The position numbers were made by a program, and so were the translations under genes. Under the pieces are notes generated by a model that was not told the origin of the DNA, ran no database searches, and saw only the letters and a program-made list of their open reading frames with translations. From assembly GCA_032173675.1 (NCBI GenBank), contig JAVKPL010013429.1, positions 1-64,000 of the forward strand: a DNA stretch of 64,000 nucleotides. Reading direction: 5' to 3'. Each line of letters opens with the position of its first letter. The stretch's first letter is position 1. This DNA comes from Gastrolobium villosum. Lineage: Eukaryota; Streptophyta; Magnoliopsida; Fabales; Fabaceae. This document shows, piece by piece, positions 1 through 10,608 of the stretch.

Positions 1-1334
1 GATTGCTATCTCATGGTTAAGAGAGCATTCACAAGTGTGATGACCATAATATGTTGTCCGGTACAATGGAGGGTCCTCTTGAATTCTCTGCACTTGTTTG
101 ATTGCTTGGCAATTCTGTTCATTCTTGTAAGTGCACCTGTAGTAGCTCCTGTTCACATATTTCAATCATATTATTGGACTCATTTAGGAGAGAGGGATTC
201 TAGCTCTGTTGGTTATGCAAATATTCAAGAAGCTAAGTATTTTGAAGCGGAAGATATGTGAGAATACCTGAGGTATTTGGCATTCATTGTCATTTTTTGT
301 CACTTTCTCCATACATAGCCATCTTCAATCAGAATTGAGCTCTCCTTTCTCCCTCCCAAGTTGGTGCAACTGATCTTCTGCTGACAATAAATTCCAATTA
401 CAGAATTGTGTAATTATTTTGTGAAATTATTTTGACAAAGAGAAATTAACAGTGTCACAATCAATCCTATGTGTGATATGGCCATTCAGGCATTCTGCTC
501 TGAATGTTTGAAAGTGAAAGCATGGTATTCAATTGCAGCAGTAAACAATATTAAATTGAACCCACCAACGAAATTGGAGACAAAATTAGAATAATTGTAA
601 GATTGAGACAGAAAAACTTTTTTATTAAAATTGAAGGGACAAAATATAATATAACCAAAAAACTTAATTACATAATTAGAAGGAAGGACAGAAAAGAGTA
701 GTATTGTAAAAACACAAATTGGCTTGGCTGTTTGAACTGTATTTTGGATTATACAGTTTTCTGTCAATCTAATTTGTCTCTTTCTCTCTTTTTTTTCTTC
801 TCAAATATTATTTTATGTTAGTAAATTTTTTGACTACAATGATGAACTGGTGGTAGAATCGGTAACCAACTATCACAATTTTACATCTATAAATCAGACG
901 TAGTGCAGGTATGAAAATACATCAAAGTATTATATTCAGATCTTAAAGAGAAGTTAGATAACAATGATAATCACATATAATGATTGATATAGCAAAGTCA
1001 TGTATATATATGATTCTTACTTTCTCTTGTAGCACCATCTTCGATTTTTTGTGATGAAACTCTTGCTAGTTTCGTTCAGATCCTCTGGCTTTGTGCCGCT
1101 TCTGATAGGAATAGGGAGCACCACCTCATCGGAGTGATCATTATTGGTGTTCAAGAGCAAAAGGGTATTTGTGAATGATCTCAGTACATTGAGAACAAGA
1201 TCTTCAGCAACTGGTAACACTGACTTTGACCCTTCCTCGTTTGCAAGTACTTCAAGTAACTCGTTTGCCATGTCACGCCCTTTTATTAGCTCTTCTTCCA
1301 TTGCTATTCTGCCATTTGAAGATTGATTCTCCAT
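1..1334 (-). pseudogene. Group III WRKY transcription factor pseudogene, 3' end beyond window
   Basis: Reading on the minus strand, exon 1 is 1334-1021, exon 2 about 374-268, and exon 3 runs from 148 to the window edge. The exons have GT-AG borders and the same splice phases as the intact WRKY gene at 51328-53197. Exon 1 encodes 105 residues starting MENQSSNGRIAMEEELIKG, a clear paralogue of the intact copy. Exon 3 keeps a complete C-X7-C-X23-H-X-C zinc motif (RCTYKNEQNC ... YYGHHTC), which marks group III. Exon 2 is broken twice. About five extra bases shift the frame before the domain. A 3-base loss then turns the heptad codons for Y-G into TGA, so WRKYGQK reads WRK-stop-QK. A DNA-binding WRKY protein cannot be made by the ancestral splicing pattern. 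The lesions are seen directly; loss of function is inferred. Introns are of ordinary length (about 650 and 120 bases), so this is a genomic duplicate, not a retrocopy. Confidence 0.88.
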
Positions 1335-1508
1335 TCCTGGTAAAGAGTTTGGAGATACCCTAGAGTGAAACGAAGAGAAGTATTGCCTTATATTCTATAT
1401 ATGGCTCCACCCAACTTGCAAATTTAAAAATAATTGTTGTTCAGAGTTTGGATAAAATATTGGTCAGCAGAAGTTGACAGTTCACGAGCGAATGAGTTTA
1501 CAAAAGAA
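1335..1508 (-). promoter_or_regulatory. Upstream region of the WRKY pseudogene
   Basis: This is the presumptive 5' region of the minus-strand WRKY copy. A TATA-like stretch (CTATATATGG on +, near 1396-1405) lies about 60-70 bases before the ATG. A TTGAC W-box core lies near 1474. The segment keeps short similarity to the region upstream of the intact gene (GCAAGTTGGG). No activity can be inferred. Confidence 0.35.
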
Positions 1509-1681
1509 GGGTTATATTTATCTCATTTTACATGAGATTAACAATTTTCCTACACACAAAAGAGGAGTATGTCCCACCACTCTTTTTTTCTCTTTTCTCT
1601 TATTTGTGAGTCTCATTTATAATTTTATTTCTATAATATGAGATAATTTCTTTCACACAACATAAGAAAAATATTTCTCAT
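1509..1681. mobile_element. MULE-type MITE, first copy (degraded right end)
   Basis: The left end reads GGGTTATATTTATCTCAT. The interior resembles the reverse complement of the copy at 1691-1858, including a GTCCCACC block and CTACACACA. The right terminal repeat is degraded (ACATAAGAAAAATATT). Together with the next copy it forms a palindrome of about 350 bases. Confidence 0.6.
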
Positions 1682-1690
1682 ATAATAATA

Positions 1691-1858
1691 GGGTTATATT
1701 TATCTTATGTTGTAGGAAAATGATTGTCTCATGTTATAGAAATAAAGTTACAAGTGGGACCCACATGTAAGAGGAGAGAGAAAAAATGTGGGACCCACCT
1801 CCATTTTGTGTGTGTAGAAAACTTATATATCTTACGTAACATAAGATAAATAAAACCC
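1691..1858. mobile_element. MULE-type MITE, second copy with 9-bp TSD
   Basis: The terminal inverted repeats are GGGTTATATTTATCTTATG on the left and CATAAGATAAATAAAACCC on the right. The element is 168 bp and noncoding, with two internal GTGGGACCCAC palindromes. It is flanked by perfect 9-bp duplications ATAATAATA at 1682-1690 and 1859-1867. A 9-bp target duplication is typical of Mutator-like elements. Degraded relatives occur at 29.6, 30.6 and 31.0 kb. Confidence 0.75.
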
Positions 1859-1867
1859 ATAATAATA

Positions 1868-2494
1868 TAACCAATTAAGATCTATCACGTCAGGTAGAGA
1901 GGTTTTTAACAGTGGTGTGGAAAGGATGTGCTTTGTATATATATGTGTGTAAATGAAATATTTATACAAGTATTTATCAATTCATAATTTTAATTAAAAT
2001 TAGCTTATATATCTGTAACTATTTTTTATTAAGTGAATAACTATGTAAATGATAAAAATAAGAATTCAAACGGTCTAACCTTGTTGAATGAGATGGTGCT
2101 GCTATAGTAGGAACAGCAATAGATTTTTGGTGTGATTGGAGTAGGTCTCCCTTATCAAAAATAGAAAAGAAGAGATATGAAAACAAAAATAATTAAAAAA
2201 GTAAAGGTAGTGAATGTTTTATTTTTTCCACATTTACTGTATGAGCAGTGGGAATTTTTTTAATACTCTCAAGGACCACGTGACACATGTATTAATTTTT
2301 TTTTTTCTCTTTTCTCTCTCATCTCTTCTCAACTTTTTCTCTCTTTCTCTCACCTTAGTCCCACCCAATCTTTTGAAGTCCCGAACCACAATAACTCGAG
2401 CACGGGATATATTCGTAGTACCGAAAATATTTTCCAGAGATAGCTCACAAGGCCTACTTCATTACAGTGAACTAAGCTATCTCAAAGTGCCATC
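1868..2494. other. Intergenic, no gene seen
   Basis: AT-rich DNA without recognisable coding similarity. A G-box-like CCACGTGACA occurs near 2277 and pyrimidine tracts lie at 2300-2350. The open frame at 2214-2651 shows no domain or codon pattern and runs into the following element. Confidence 0.5.
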
Positions 2495-3225
2495 TTGTGT
2501 TTTAGAACTCAGACCGTCATCGACTCGGTCGAGGTACTGGGTTACTGAGTCATTGGTTCAATCGGGTTCAATTGGATTTACTATTCAAATATTAAAAAAA
2601 TATAAACATATTACTTATATTAAAAACTCACATAAGAAAATTATCAATTAGCTTCAAAAAATAAATTGTTTCTTAATGATAGCAAATATTATATATTTCT
2701 AGGCTTCTAGCTCTAGACCATATCCTAACATTGGATTAAAATTGCAATGTAAGATAAATGCACCTTTTGTGCCTTGACATAACACAGATAAATTAAATCA
2801 TGATAATAAATGGTAGACATGAAATATACACTAATGAGAAAGTGTCCACCATTGAGGTGAGACCATAAGTGTTTATCCTCATTTAATTTCTTGAGATCAT
2901 TATAAGACGCAATTAAATTACATAAACGAACTGCACTAATCCAAAATATCTTCTTATTTTCACCTTACTTTTTAATCATATTTATCGCAAAATATGAGTA
3001 TGATTTAATTCAAAAGTTCTCAGCAACAAAAAAAAAAGTTTTAACAAAGAAAGAAGAGATCAACTGGTCTAACCTGGGTCAACCGAATCACCGAATCGAC
3101 AAATCTCGGCCGGGTCATCCAGTCCAAACTGAGTTAACTGAAGAACCGGTTCAAATAACCATTTGGACTTGGGAACCTACCGGGTCCCCAAACCAGAGCC
3201 GACCCGACCGATTTTTAAAACACTA
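2495..3225. mobile_element. hAT-like nonautonomous element with CCGGGT-rich ends
   Basis: The ends are inverted repeats (TGTGTTTTAGAACTCAGACC on the left, GGTCGGGTTTT-type on the right, with TTTTAAAACACTA as the last bases). Subterminal DNA is rich in CGGGTC/GACCCG, like the termini of the transposase-bearing hAT element at 17993-22345 and the fragment at 53660. The interior is AT-rich and noncoding. I could not find an 8-bp target duplication, so the exact ends are uncertain. Confidence 0.5.
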
Positions 3226-3531
3226 ATTCTACATGTTCAGTTAAATGAGGGAAATTAGGACACTATGCGCTCATGGATAATTAGTTTAGAGTATGATGTT
3301 TCTACTTTGATGATTGGAGCTTAGGGGATAAATATTATAAACCATTATCAATAGCCTAGCTAGTGTTGCTGGTTGAAATGTTTTATGTGTGAATAATACC
3401 CTTTTTAGTCACTTATGAATTCAAAGGGTTGAAGCTTGTGTAAATAGGTAATTAGGATTGGTATAAAAAAAATACATTTTTTAGAGGTTCATCAATATTC
3501 AAACCAAATTAAAATGGCACAAATATCATTT
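3226..3531. other. Intergenic, no gene seen
   Basis: AT-rich spacer between two transposon-like blocks. No open frame or motif was recognised. Confidence 0.5.
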
Positions 3532-4680
3532 AGGAAAAAATTCAAAAAAAACCCATGTACTATTGCTTTCCTTTGAATCACTTACATTCATAATTTTCTT
3601 TTTAACTACTGTTAGGAACATAACTAAGTATATTTATTTTACCTTTTTTAAAAGAAGAAAATGAAGTGATAAAAATAAAGTAAAATAAGACTAAATGTTA
3701 TGAAAACTTAGAACACTTAAAAAAGACTAAAAGAAAAAATAGGAAAAAAAGTGTCTAAATAAAAAAGTAGAATAAAGACAAAAAAATAGAAGAAAAATAA
3801 GGTCAAATATGTTAAAAATCACAACAGTGGCAGAAAAACTAAAATTAAAAAAATAAAATTAGTCCAAATGAAAAAAAATACTGAAGATGAAAAATAGAAG
3901 AAAAAACTAAGATAAAAAATAAAATAAAAAGACATGAAACAAAAAGAAATCACAATTATGAGTTTTCAATATATTTGGTTTTGTTTTTTATTTTATTTTG
4001 TCCTTGATCTATCTTTTTATTTAGATATGTTTGTTCTTTTTTCTATTTTTATTTTTTCACTTTTTGCTCTATTTTATTCTAATTTTCTTCTACTTTTTTT
4101 AGCCTTGTGCCATCTAATCTACAAAAGTTTTTGTAAAAACAATAAAAAAAGAGAGAATAAAATAGAGATATGAAAAGACCAAATATATCTAAATAAAAAG
4201 AATAAAATAGATCAAGGATAAAAAAGAAAAGAAAAATTAAAAAAATAAAACCAAATATATTGAAATTTCTTAACTGTGAATTCTTTTTTTTATCTTTCTT
4301 TTTTCTTCTATTTTTTTATTCAGTATATACTTTTTTATTTAGATTTTTTTTTTAATTTTAATATTTTTAGTCACCGTTGTGATTTTTAATATATTTTGTC
4401 TTACTTCTTCTTCTTCTTCTTTTGTCTTTATTTATTTTTTATTTAGACATATTTGATCATTTTTTTTTCTCTTTTCTTAAGTATTCTATGTTTTCATAAT
4501 ATTTGGTCTTATTATTTTTTTATGACTATATTCTCTTCTTCTAAGAAGGGAAAAATAGGTATATAGTCAAGTTTCTAAGAATATTAAAAAAGGACATGGA
4601 TGAAAAAAATCACAGGAGTTAGGTGATTAAAGAAAGCATAGGGGTGTAAGCGATTTACGAGGGATTTTTAAACTTTCCCC
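3532..4680. repeat. AT-rich foldback (long inverted repeat)
   Basis: The left end AGGAAAAAATTCAAAAAAAA and the reverse complement of the right end GGGGAAAGTTTAAAAATCCC correspond. The correspondence continues inward, for example ATCACTTACAT with ATCGCTTACAC and CATAACTAAGTATA with its mirror at 4555. The centre near 4100 is also palindromic: a block ending in GTCCTTGATCTA is mirrored by TAGATCAAGGA. The interior is more than 80% A+T. It looks like a foldback or MULE-type nonautonomous element. No target duplication was found. Confidence 0.6.
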
Positions 4681-4771
4681 AAACAACTAAATGCGTAAAA
4701 ACAATATTCCCAAGACCCTTATACAAAGTTGGAGTTACTACAAGCCATTTGAATTCACTACAAAAAAAGTG

Positions 4772-5064
4772 TTACTTAGCCACATTTAAAAATGTGGCAA
4801 ATAGTGATAAAAAGTGTGGCTAAATGTTTTTACTACATTTTGATTAAATGTGGTTAAAAATGGTGTTGCAATAATTTAACCACATTGTTATATTGACTTA
4901 GCCACATTTCAACCAAGTGTGGTAGCGTTATTTTAGCCACATTTATTGTTAATTTAGCCACTTTATGAATGTGGTTAAACTATATAGATTGCCACAATTA
5001 AAAAAATGTGGCTAATTATGTCCGAAAACTTTTCTTAGCCACATTCATGAATGTGGCTAAATAT
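4772..5064. repeat. CACTA subterminal repeat array
   Basis: At least six units pair AGCCACATT with AATGTGGCT, often as short hairpins (AGCCACATTCATGAATGTGGCT at about 5037-5058). In CACTA elements the subterminal repeats bind the TNPA-type protein, so these are probable binding sites. That function is inferred from the family. Confidence 0.65.
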
Positions 5065-5951
5065 ATGAAATTCTTTTTTTAAATTTAATAAAATACTAAT
5101 AAATATTTGATAAAAAATTCTTTATTAAATTTAATAAAAAATATTTAAAAATTAATAAAGCTTACAACAATAAAGAAAATAATATTAAAAACAGCTGAAA
5201 CACAAAATAGTGAACACATGAAATATGAACCAAACTGAAAACCCTATATTCAATTTTGCATATCCAAGTTTTTTTATTGATATCATTACAAAATTTATAC
5301 AAGACATCAAGTTTTCCATTTAATGTCTATACAAAAAATCATCATCTTTTATGTAACCAAAAATAAATTATTTCCTTAGTTTCATTAAAAAATGATGACA
5401 ATACAATTTTTCCATATCATCATCCTTCCTAAACTTGCTCTTATATGCATCCTAATCCTTTAAAGCGGTATCTGCCGTATCTCACCTGCAAAGAAAATAT
5501 TAAACTTTAACTTGATGATAAGACAAAAATCAAATATAGTTTTGAGATGAATATAATAATTTCAATTTTATATTTCATATATGGCATCATCTAAAACATG
5601 TCATGGCTTAGGAAATATTGACACATCAGGTTTATAGAGATGTAAAAAGAAAGAATAAGACAAATACCTGGATAAAATACACATCAACATTTATAGAGAT
5701 GTAAACTATACTGAGCTTATCAGTCGGTAAACTCCTTGCCTATGACAATCATCAGGATAAAATTAGAATTTATTTCCTAATAAAAGCTGAAAATAACTAA
5801 ATAACCAATTAAAAAGGGAAAGTGAAAAGAACTAAATAACCATTTAACTAAATAATAAATGAAACATAAATACAATGAATCATTTAGTTTTTTCCAACCC
5901 ATAATATATAAGATTGTGAAATTATAGTGGGTTTTATTTGCTGATCACTGT

Positions 5952-6203
5952 CTAAGAACCATTAGCCGGAGGCGTGGAACACATTTTTCCCTCAATGTCC
6001 ATCTCTTTTACACTATCACTCAGTGAAGATGACTCACATTTCTCCTCCCCCTTGCTAAGTTTAGAATTATTATCCTCATCATTTTCAACCCCAACAAGAG
6101 AACCCTGCTGCCGCAGCTCCTTTACTTTAAGAAATTCATCATAGTGGGTCTTCCCGTGCTCTTTAAACCTTAAGCTCTTATCGGTTTCCGAATCTAAAAG
6201 CAT
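5952..6203 (-). pseudogene. Captured fragment: protein phosphatase 1 inhibitor-2 C-terminal exon
   Basis: The 83-residue open frame reads SETDKSLRFKEHGKTHYDEF, then KVKELRQQGSL, an acidic serine-rich stretch and a C-terminus PPANGS. FKEHRKxHYDEFxKVKELR is the hallmark block of eukaryotic inhibitor-2, a regulator of the PP1 catalytic subunit, and the acidic tail ending in ANGS fits plant members. The N-terminal PP1-binding part is missing, so this is a fragment. It lies inside a CACTA element about 1.1 kb downstream of a reticulon exon on the same strand. An acceptor-like TTTTAG just precedes ATTCGGAAACC, so it could still be spliced. Identification is by motif recall, without a search. Confidence 0.72.
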
Positions 6204-7289
6204 TATTGGAAATGTATCATATAAATGTGTTTTAATGGGCCATTATTTATTTTCCAATACAACAGTGTCAACAATCAACAATGCTGTCAACTGCACAAAA
6301 AATATCTCAACTAATTCAGATTAAATATATATACTGATTTAAATGAAAGGAACATAAAATGCTCCAAGTCATACCTTTAAAGAGTTTAGAATATTCCAAA
6401 ATGAAAAACATCATTACCACTCCTAAGTAATAGCAATCCTGCACATACGAGAAGGTTTTTGATCAAATCCAAATCTACAAAGACACATGGTTGCATAGGT
6501 TCTCACATCTCATGCAGATATGACCATAATATAACATGCATTAAGTTGCCAATCGTCTGCCTACCTACTTATTCATCCAGATACATGAATATCAAAAAAG
6601 GAAACTCAATCATTTGATACCACTGCATGTCAACATCCTATAATGAATTTTTACCAAGTCTTATCACAACTTACCATTAAGACCAAGCCATATCAATATT
6701 TACAATTCATCTGTGGGGAAGCATTACCTTAATATAATAAGCACATAACCAGTGGCAATCAGAGCAAATCCACTTTCCCAATTATTAGGACTCACCTATA
6801 ATATTTAGAAAATAGAAAAAGAAAAACAATTTCGTCAAAATAACACGGAAATTCCATACTCGGGCTGAAGAAGGTTCATATCAATTTACCCTTTCTATAG
6901 AAAATAATGAATCGTATTCATTCAATAACCACAAAAAAAAACCCAACACAATCTAATCGATGAGTTTGGTGCATATATTATTGAGAAATATATAATAAGC
7001 CCAAAAAAGTAACAAAGTAGGATAAAGTTAGAGAATAAAGCAAGGTGGAGGATGATGAGAAAAAAAATTAAAGTGAAAAAACAATAATAAATCAAAGGAC
7101 AGAGCAATACAGAAAAATGATATAGAAAGATTGATTGATTCATAAAATCCAACTCAAATTCCTAAAAGATTAGATTACATCCGGAACCAAGAGGATTAGA
7201 TAATCATCCAATTCAAAATTTAAATTAAACTCCATTAAATTTTCTCACATCACAAATCTACTAGAACCAAGAGGAAACAGAGTAAAGAG

Positions 7290-7438
7290 AGAAGCCAATA
7301 AACCTTGTCCTTAATGGAGGAAGTGATTGGTTTCTCAAAATCGGAGGAGGAATCGTGATCGTGAAGCTTCTTGCTGATCTTCTCAAACAATGATTTGCCC
7401 CTTGCCATCGTCAATGCGCTCTTTGATTCCTTCATCAC
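7290..7438 (-). pseudogene. Captured fragment: reticulon-like protein (RTNLB) N-terminal exon
   Basis: The minus-strand frame from ATG 7438 encodes MARGKSLFEKISKKLHDHDS shortly after its start, followed by a serine/acid stretch and SSIKDKVY. Plant RTNLB proteins of the ER membrane begin with a short cytosolic segment of this kind (MEKISEKIHxHDSSSS..EKP..S.KAKVYRLFGRE). Similarity stops at KVY, before the reticulon-homology domain, so no membrane hairpins are encoded. A GTTTAT donor-like sequence follows AAGGACAAG. About 200 bases upstream resemble a gene 5' region. The call rests on recognition of the N-terminal pattern. Confidence 0.6.
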
Positions 7439-7769
7439 TCTCTCACAAAACCCTAAATCTATGGATTTGTTTCCGTTTCAGGTCAGATCTGTGATACGAT
7501 TCTGAGTGATAATCTCGGTGTGCCTCAATGCGCAAAAGTATGAAAGCAAAATTGAAAAGAAAAGCGAAAAATAGGCACCAAGAAAGGAAACGAAGAGGAT
7601 TTTAGAGACGAGGAAGAAAGCGAAACTAAACTTGCGAAGAATATGAAGAGGAGGGTTTGCGATGATGACTTAATTGTGTATGAAATTTAAGTTTCTTTAT
7701 TTTTTTTGCGTCATGCTTATTATTATGGTTAAATTAATGTCCCTAAACACCGTTTTTCTTGTAGTGATT

Positions 7770-8070
7770 AGTCTAGTTAGTGATGAGGAATTTAGGTAGA
7801 GATCATAGGTTCAAGCCTCATACCACCATTTGTATAAATAAAAAAAATTCGGGTTACGGCATGGTTGTGCTAATTGCATTTAGTACCATCATTAATCACC
7901 ATATAATGACAAGGCAATCATTAATATTTTGCAAATGAAGGGTATAGCAGGGCATGTCAAGTCCTGTAAGGTCCATTTCCTGATAGTGGTTATTCACTAC
8001 CATCTATTAATATATTGCGGAATTAAATTGAATGAGATACCTTTCACCAAAAAAAATTGAATGAGATACC

Positions 8071-8137
<67 letters not shown>

Positions 8138-8869
8138 TTATAATAAACTAGGATTAGATCTTATTTCCTTTATCAGAAATCTGTATAAATACTATTTGTA
8201 TCGATATAAAATTTTGCAATACCATACAAATATTCCAAGCAGTACTTTGTACCTTTGTAGTTTGTATGCATGTTGCTTTGGGTTTAGGTGTATAAAACAA
8301 AATTAATCAAATGTGTTGGAAAACAATAAAGCTACTTTAAAAGCATATAAGACAGCTAGACATTGATGGAATCTCTCTCTATAGCTAAATAGGTAAAGCT
8401 CAGAATGGTCGAATATAATTAACTAATGAAGACACGTGCCTGACACATGGTTATTCCATTTGACACAAGTCAAACAAGTAAGGGTAGCCCAGGTTGTCTT
8501 TTGGTTTGACAGGAGTAGTTTTCGAGATGAATTGTTGAAGAAGTGGATAATGACGGTCATGAAGCACGTGCTAAATGGCTTGAGACAATGCTACTTATAA
8601 CCTTGTATAGTTGCTAAAAAACATTCCATGGATAATAATACCATGAGCAGAGAGCAAAAATTTAGAAGACAACATTACATTTACAGCAACAATCTCCATT
8701 GACTAAATCGAACCCATCCAAGCACTTTGATTTAAGTTCGTTATGGTGTTGGGACGGTCCCTTCAAATTAATAGAATTTTGTAACCATTAGGAGAGGTAG
8801 TTTTTCAAGTTAAAATTTATTTTTTTCTTTCCGTATTTCTATTTTTGTATTTTATGTTTCTCTTCAGTT
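7770..8869. other. Intergenic DNA with a TA microsatellite
   Basis: No gene is seen. The stretch contains a long TA run (separate entry) and low-complexity AT-rich DNA. The open frame at 8061-8306 begins within the TA run and is not credible. Confidence 0.5.
8075..8135. repeat. (TA)n microsatellite, about 30 units
   Basis: Uninterrupted alternating TA from 8075 to 8135. The repeat number is probably polymorphic. Confidence 0.95.
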
Positions 8870-9161
8870 CGGTCGACCCAAGCCATCCTCTAAATGCTTC
8901 CGCTTAACGATTTGAAGAAATTTCACACTCAAGCTTCTGTTTAGAGAATTTTCACACGCAAAGTCTCTTGCAAGTTCTAATTTAACCCATCCAAAGGATT
9001 TTACATCTCTTTATATAAGTGAGGTGAAACCTTTCACCTCTTTTCTAAAATCTTTAATAATGAGGTAGGTAATGTTCACTGAGATGGTTGTTCAAATATT
9101 GAGCTGTGTATCAACAAATGTGATGCATCAAGCCACCAAGTATTAATGGAGGAACACATCA
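8870..9161 (-). repeat. Copia left (3') LTR, truncated
   Basis: It matches the right LTR from about 8920 to 9161 (CTCAAGCTTCTSTTTAGAG, then GTTGTTCAAATATTGAG, then GATGCATCA). On the minus strand it begins TGATGTGTTCC. Its outer boundary is blurred, and homology before 8870 is not convincing. Confidence 0.6.
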
Positions 9162-9180
9162 CAATGAATCTCCCCCTAAA
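9162..9180 (-). other. Polypurine tract of the minus-strand copia element
   Basis: The minus strand reads TTTAGGGGGAGATTCATTG immediately before the LTR start TGATGTG. This is the expected primer site for plus-strand synthesis. Confidence 0.6.
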
Positions 9181-10004
9181 TCAACATTCATAAAGCCTTC
9201 CAACTCAGCTTTACCATCCCCAAATTGGAGGCATAGATTTGATGTTCCTCTAAGGTCTTGAAGATCCATTTGATGGCTTCCTAATGCTCCATGCTGAGAT
9301 TCGACAGATACCAGCTTGTCATTCCAACAACATATGCCAGGTCATGTCTTGTATCCACCATTGTGTACATCAAGCTTCTGACGGTGGATTGGTATATACG
9401 ACATCTTCAGTATATCATCGTTTTCTTCATCATACCTCGGACATTGCCTTTGGCTTAATTTTATGTGTCCGGCTAAGGGAATATTTACTGTTTCGCTTGA
9501 TCCATGCCAAATCTCTTTAAAGTTCTCTCAATATACTTTTCAAAGGAAAACCACGGTAATTTTCATTGATGGTCTGTGATGATCTTGATATCCAATATTT
9601 GTTTTGCATGACTGAGATCCTTCGTTGCGTAGGATGTTCCCAACGCCTTTTTCAAGATGACTATCTTCATTTTATCTTGCCTTACAATAAGCATATCGTT
9701 AACATATAAAGTAGGATAAAAAAAACTCAGGCCTTATACCTCTTTACGAAATACACAATGGTCAGCCTTAATCTTCATGAACTTGTGTTGAGTCATAAAG
9801 GATTCAAAAGTTTTGTACCACTGTCGAGGTGCTTGTTTCAAGCTGTAGGGGCTCTTGTTCAAACTGCAGACCAAGTCTTCTTTTCCTGGGGCTCGGAACC
9901 TTTTCTTCCAGGTCACCGTGAAGGAAAGTGGTGTTCACGTTCATCTGTTTTAGTTTTACGTTTATTAAGGCTATCATGGCTAATATAGATCGGACCGAAG
10001 TCAT
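9181..10004 (-). pseudogene. Copia reverse transcriptase / RNase H remnant
   Basis: Minus-strand frames give QMNVNTTFLHGDLEE (normally QMDVKTAFLHGDLEE) and KSPYSLKQAPRQWYKTFESF (normally KSLYGLKQAPRQWYKKF). Both are conserved RT blocks of Ty1/copia. The first catalytic aspartate is replaced by asparagine (MDV to MNV). Further on, out of frame, are YTMVDTRHDLAYVVG-like and FKTLRGTSN segments, then LEGFMNVD, after which the RNase H is deleted straight into the polypurine tract. Several frameshifts make it non-functional. Confidence 0.75.
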
Positions 10005-10608
10005 TTACACAACAGCACATAAGATTTCTTTAAAACTCACTCATTTCTTCTAATTATGGCCTTTGACAACTATTCTTGCTTTATATACCGACATTTGATC
10101 GTTCTCCTCCCACTTAATTTTATAGACCTATTTATTTTTCAGAGCTCGTATTCCTTTGGGCAATTCGGTCAGTTCACATGTTTGATTTTCATGCAAGTAC
10201 TTCATCTTGTCTTGCATGGCCTTTTCCTATTCTTTCTTCTTAGAGCTTGTCATAGCTTTTTTAACTTTGTGGTTCACCATTTTTGACAACAATTGTGTAT
10301 TCATCTAGTAGGTATCATGTAGAAGGTAATCTTATTCTAGTGTCTAGTTTGATTTTCTAGTTGAAAGTCCCGCTCATCATTCTCAACACAGACCTTTAGA
10401 TGACTTGCGTCAACTTGTTTTTCTTTATCACCTTCAACATGTGGCTTTACTTCATGGTCATTCTCTTCAGCATTTTCTTGATTTATTTCTCCCTCTACTT
10501 CAGCACGAGCATGAGGGATGAGTTCTTCTTTGCGAATAGCAACCCAAACTTTGGGTTTCGAGATGTGTTTTATACTTTCATCTTAGAGGAAGACTACATT
10601 CTAGCTTC

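Larger units (their letters stand above)
4756..7766 (-). mobile_element. CACTA (En/Spm) element carrying host gene pieces (Pack-CACTA 1)
   Basis: The element starts CACTACAAAAAAAGTG and ends CGTTTTTCTTGTAGTG. Perfect 3-bp target duplications ATT lie at 4753-4755 and 7767-7769. CACTA ends and a 3-bp duplication define the superfamily. No TNPA- or TNPD-like transposase is visible, so it is nonautonomous at 3,011 bp. The left subterminal region holds many GCCACATT/AATGTGGC repeats. The interior reads like host gene DNA on the minus strand: a reticulon-like first exon at the right and a protein phosphatase inhibitor-2 C-terminal exon in the middle. Confidence 0.9.

Noticed and set aside
13..261. 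82-residue open frame on +
   Set aside because: Antisense shadow of WRKY pseudogene exons 2 and 3.
3934..4173. Phenylalanine/leucine-rich open frame resembling a membrane protein
   Set aside because: Low-complexity AT-rich centre of the foldback; hydrophobicity is a composition effect.
8061..8306. Open frame with alternating Y-I residues
   Set aside because: Translation of the TA microsatellite.
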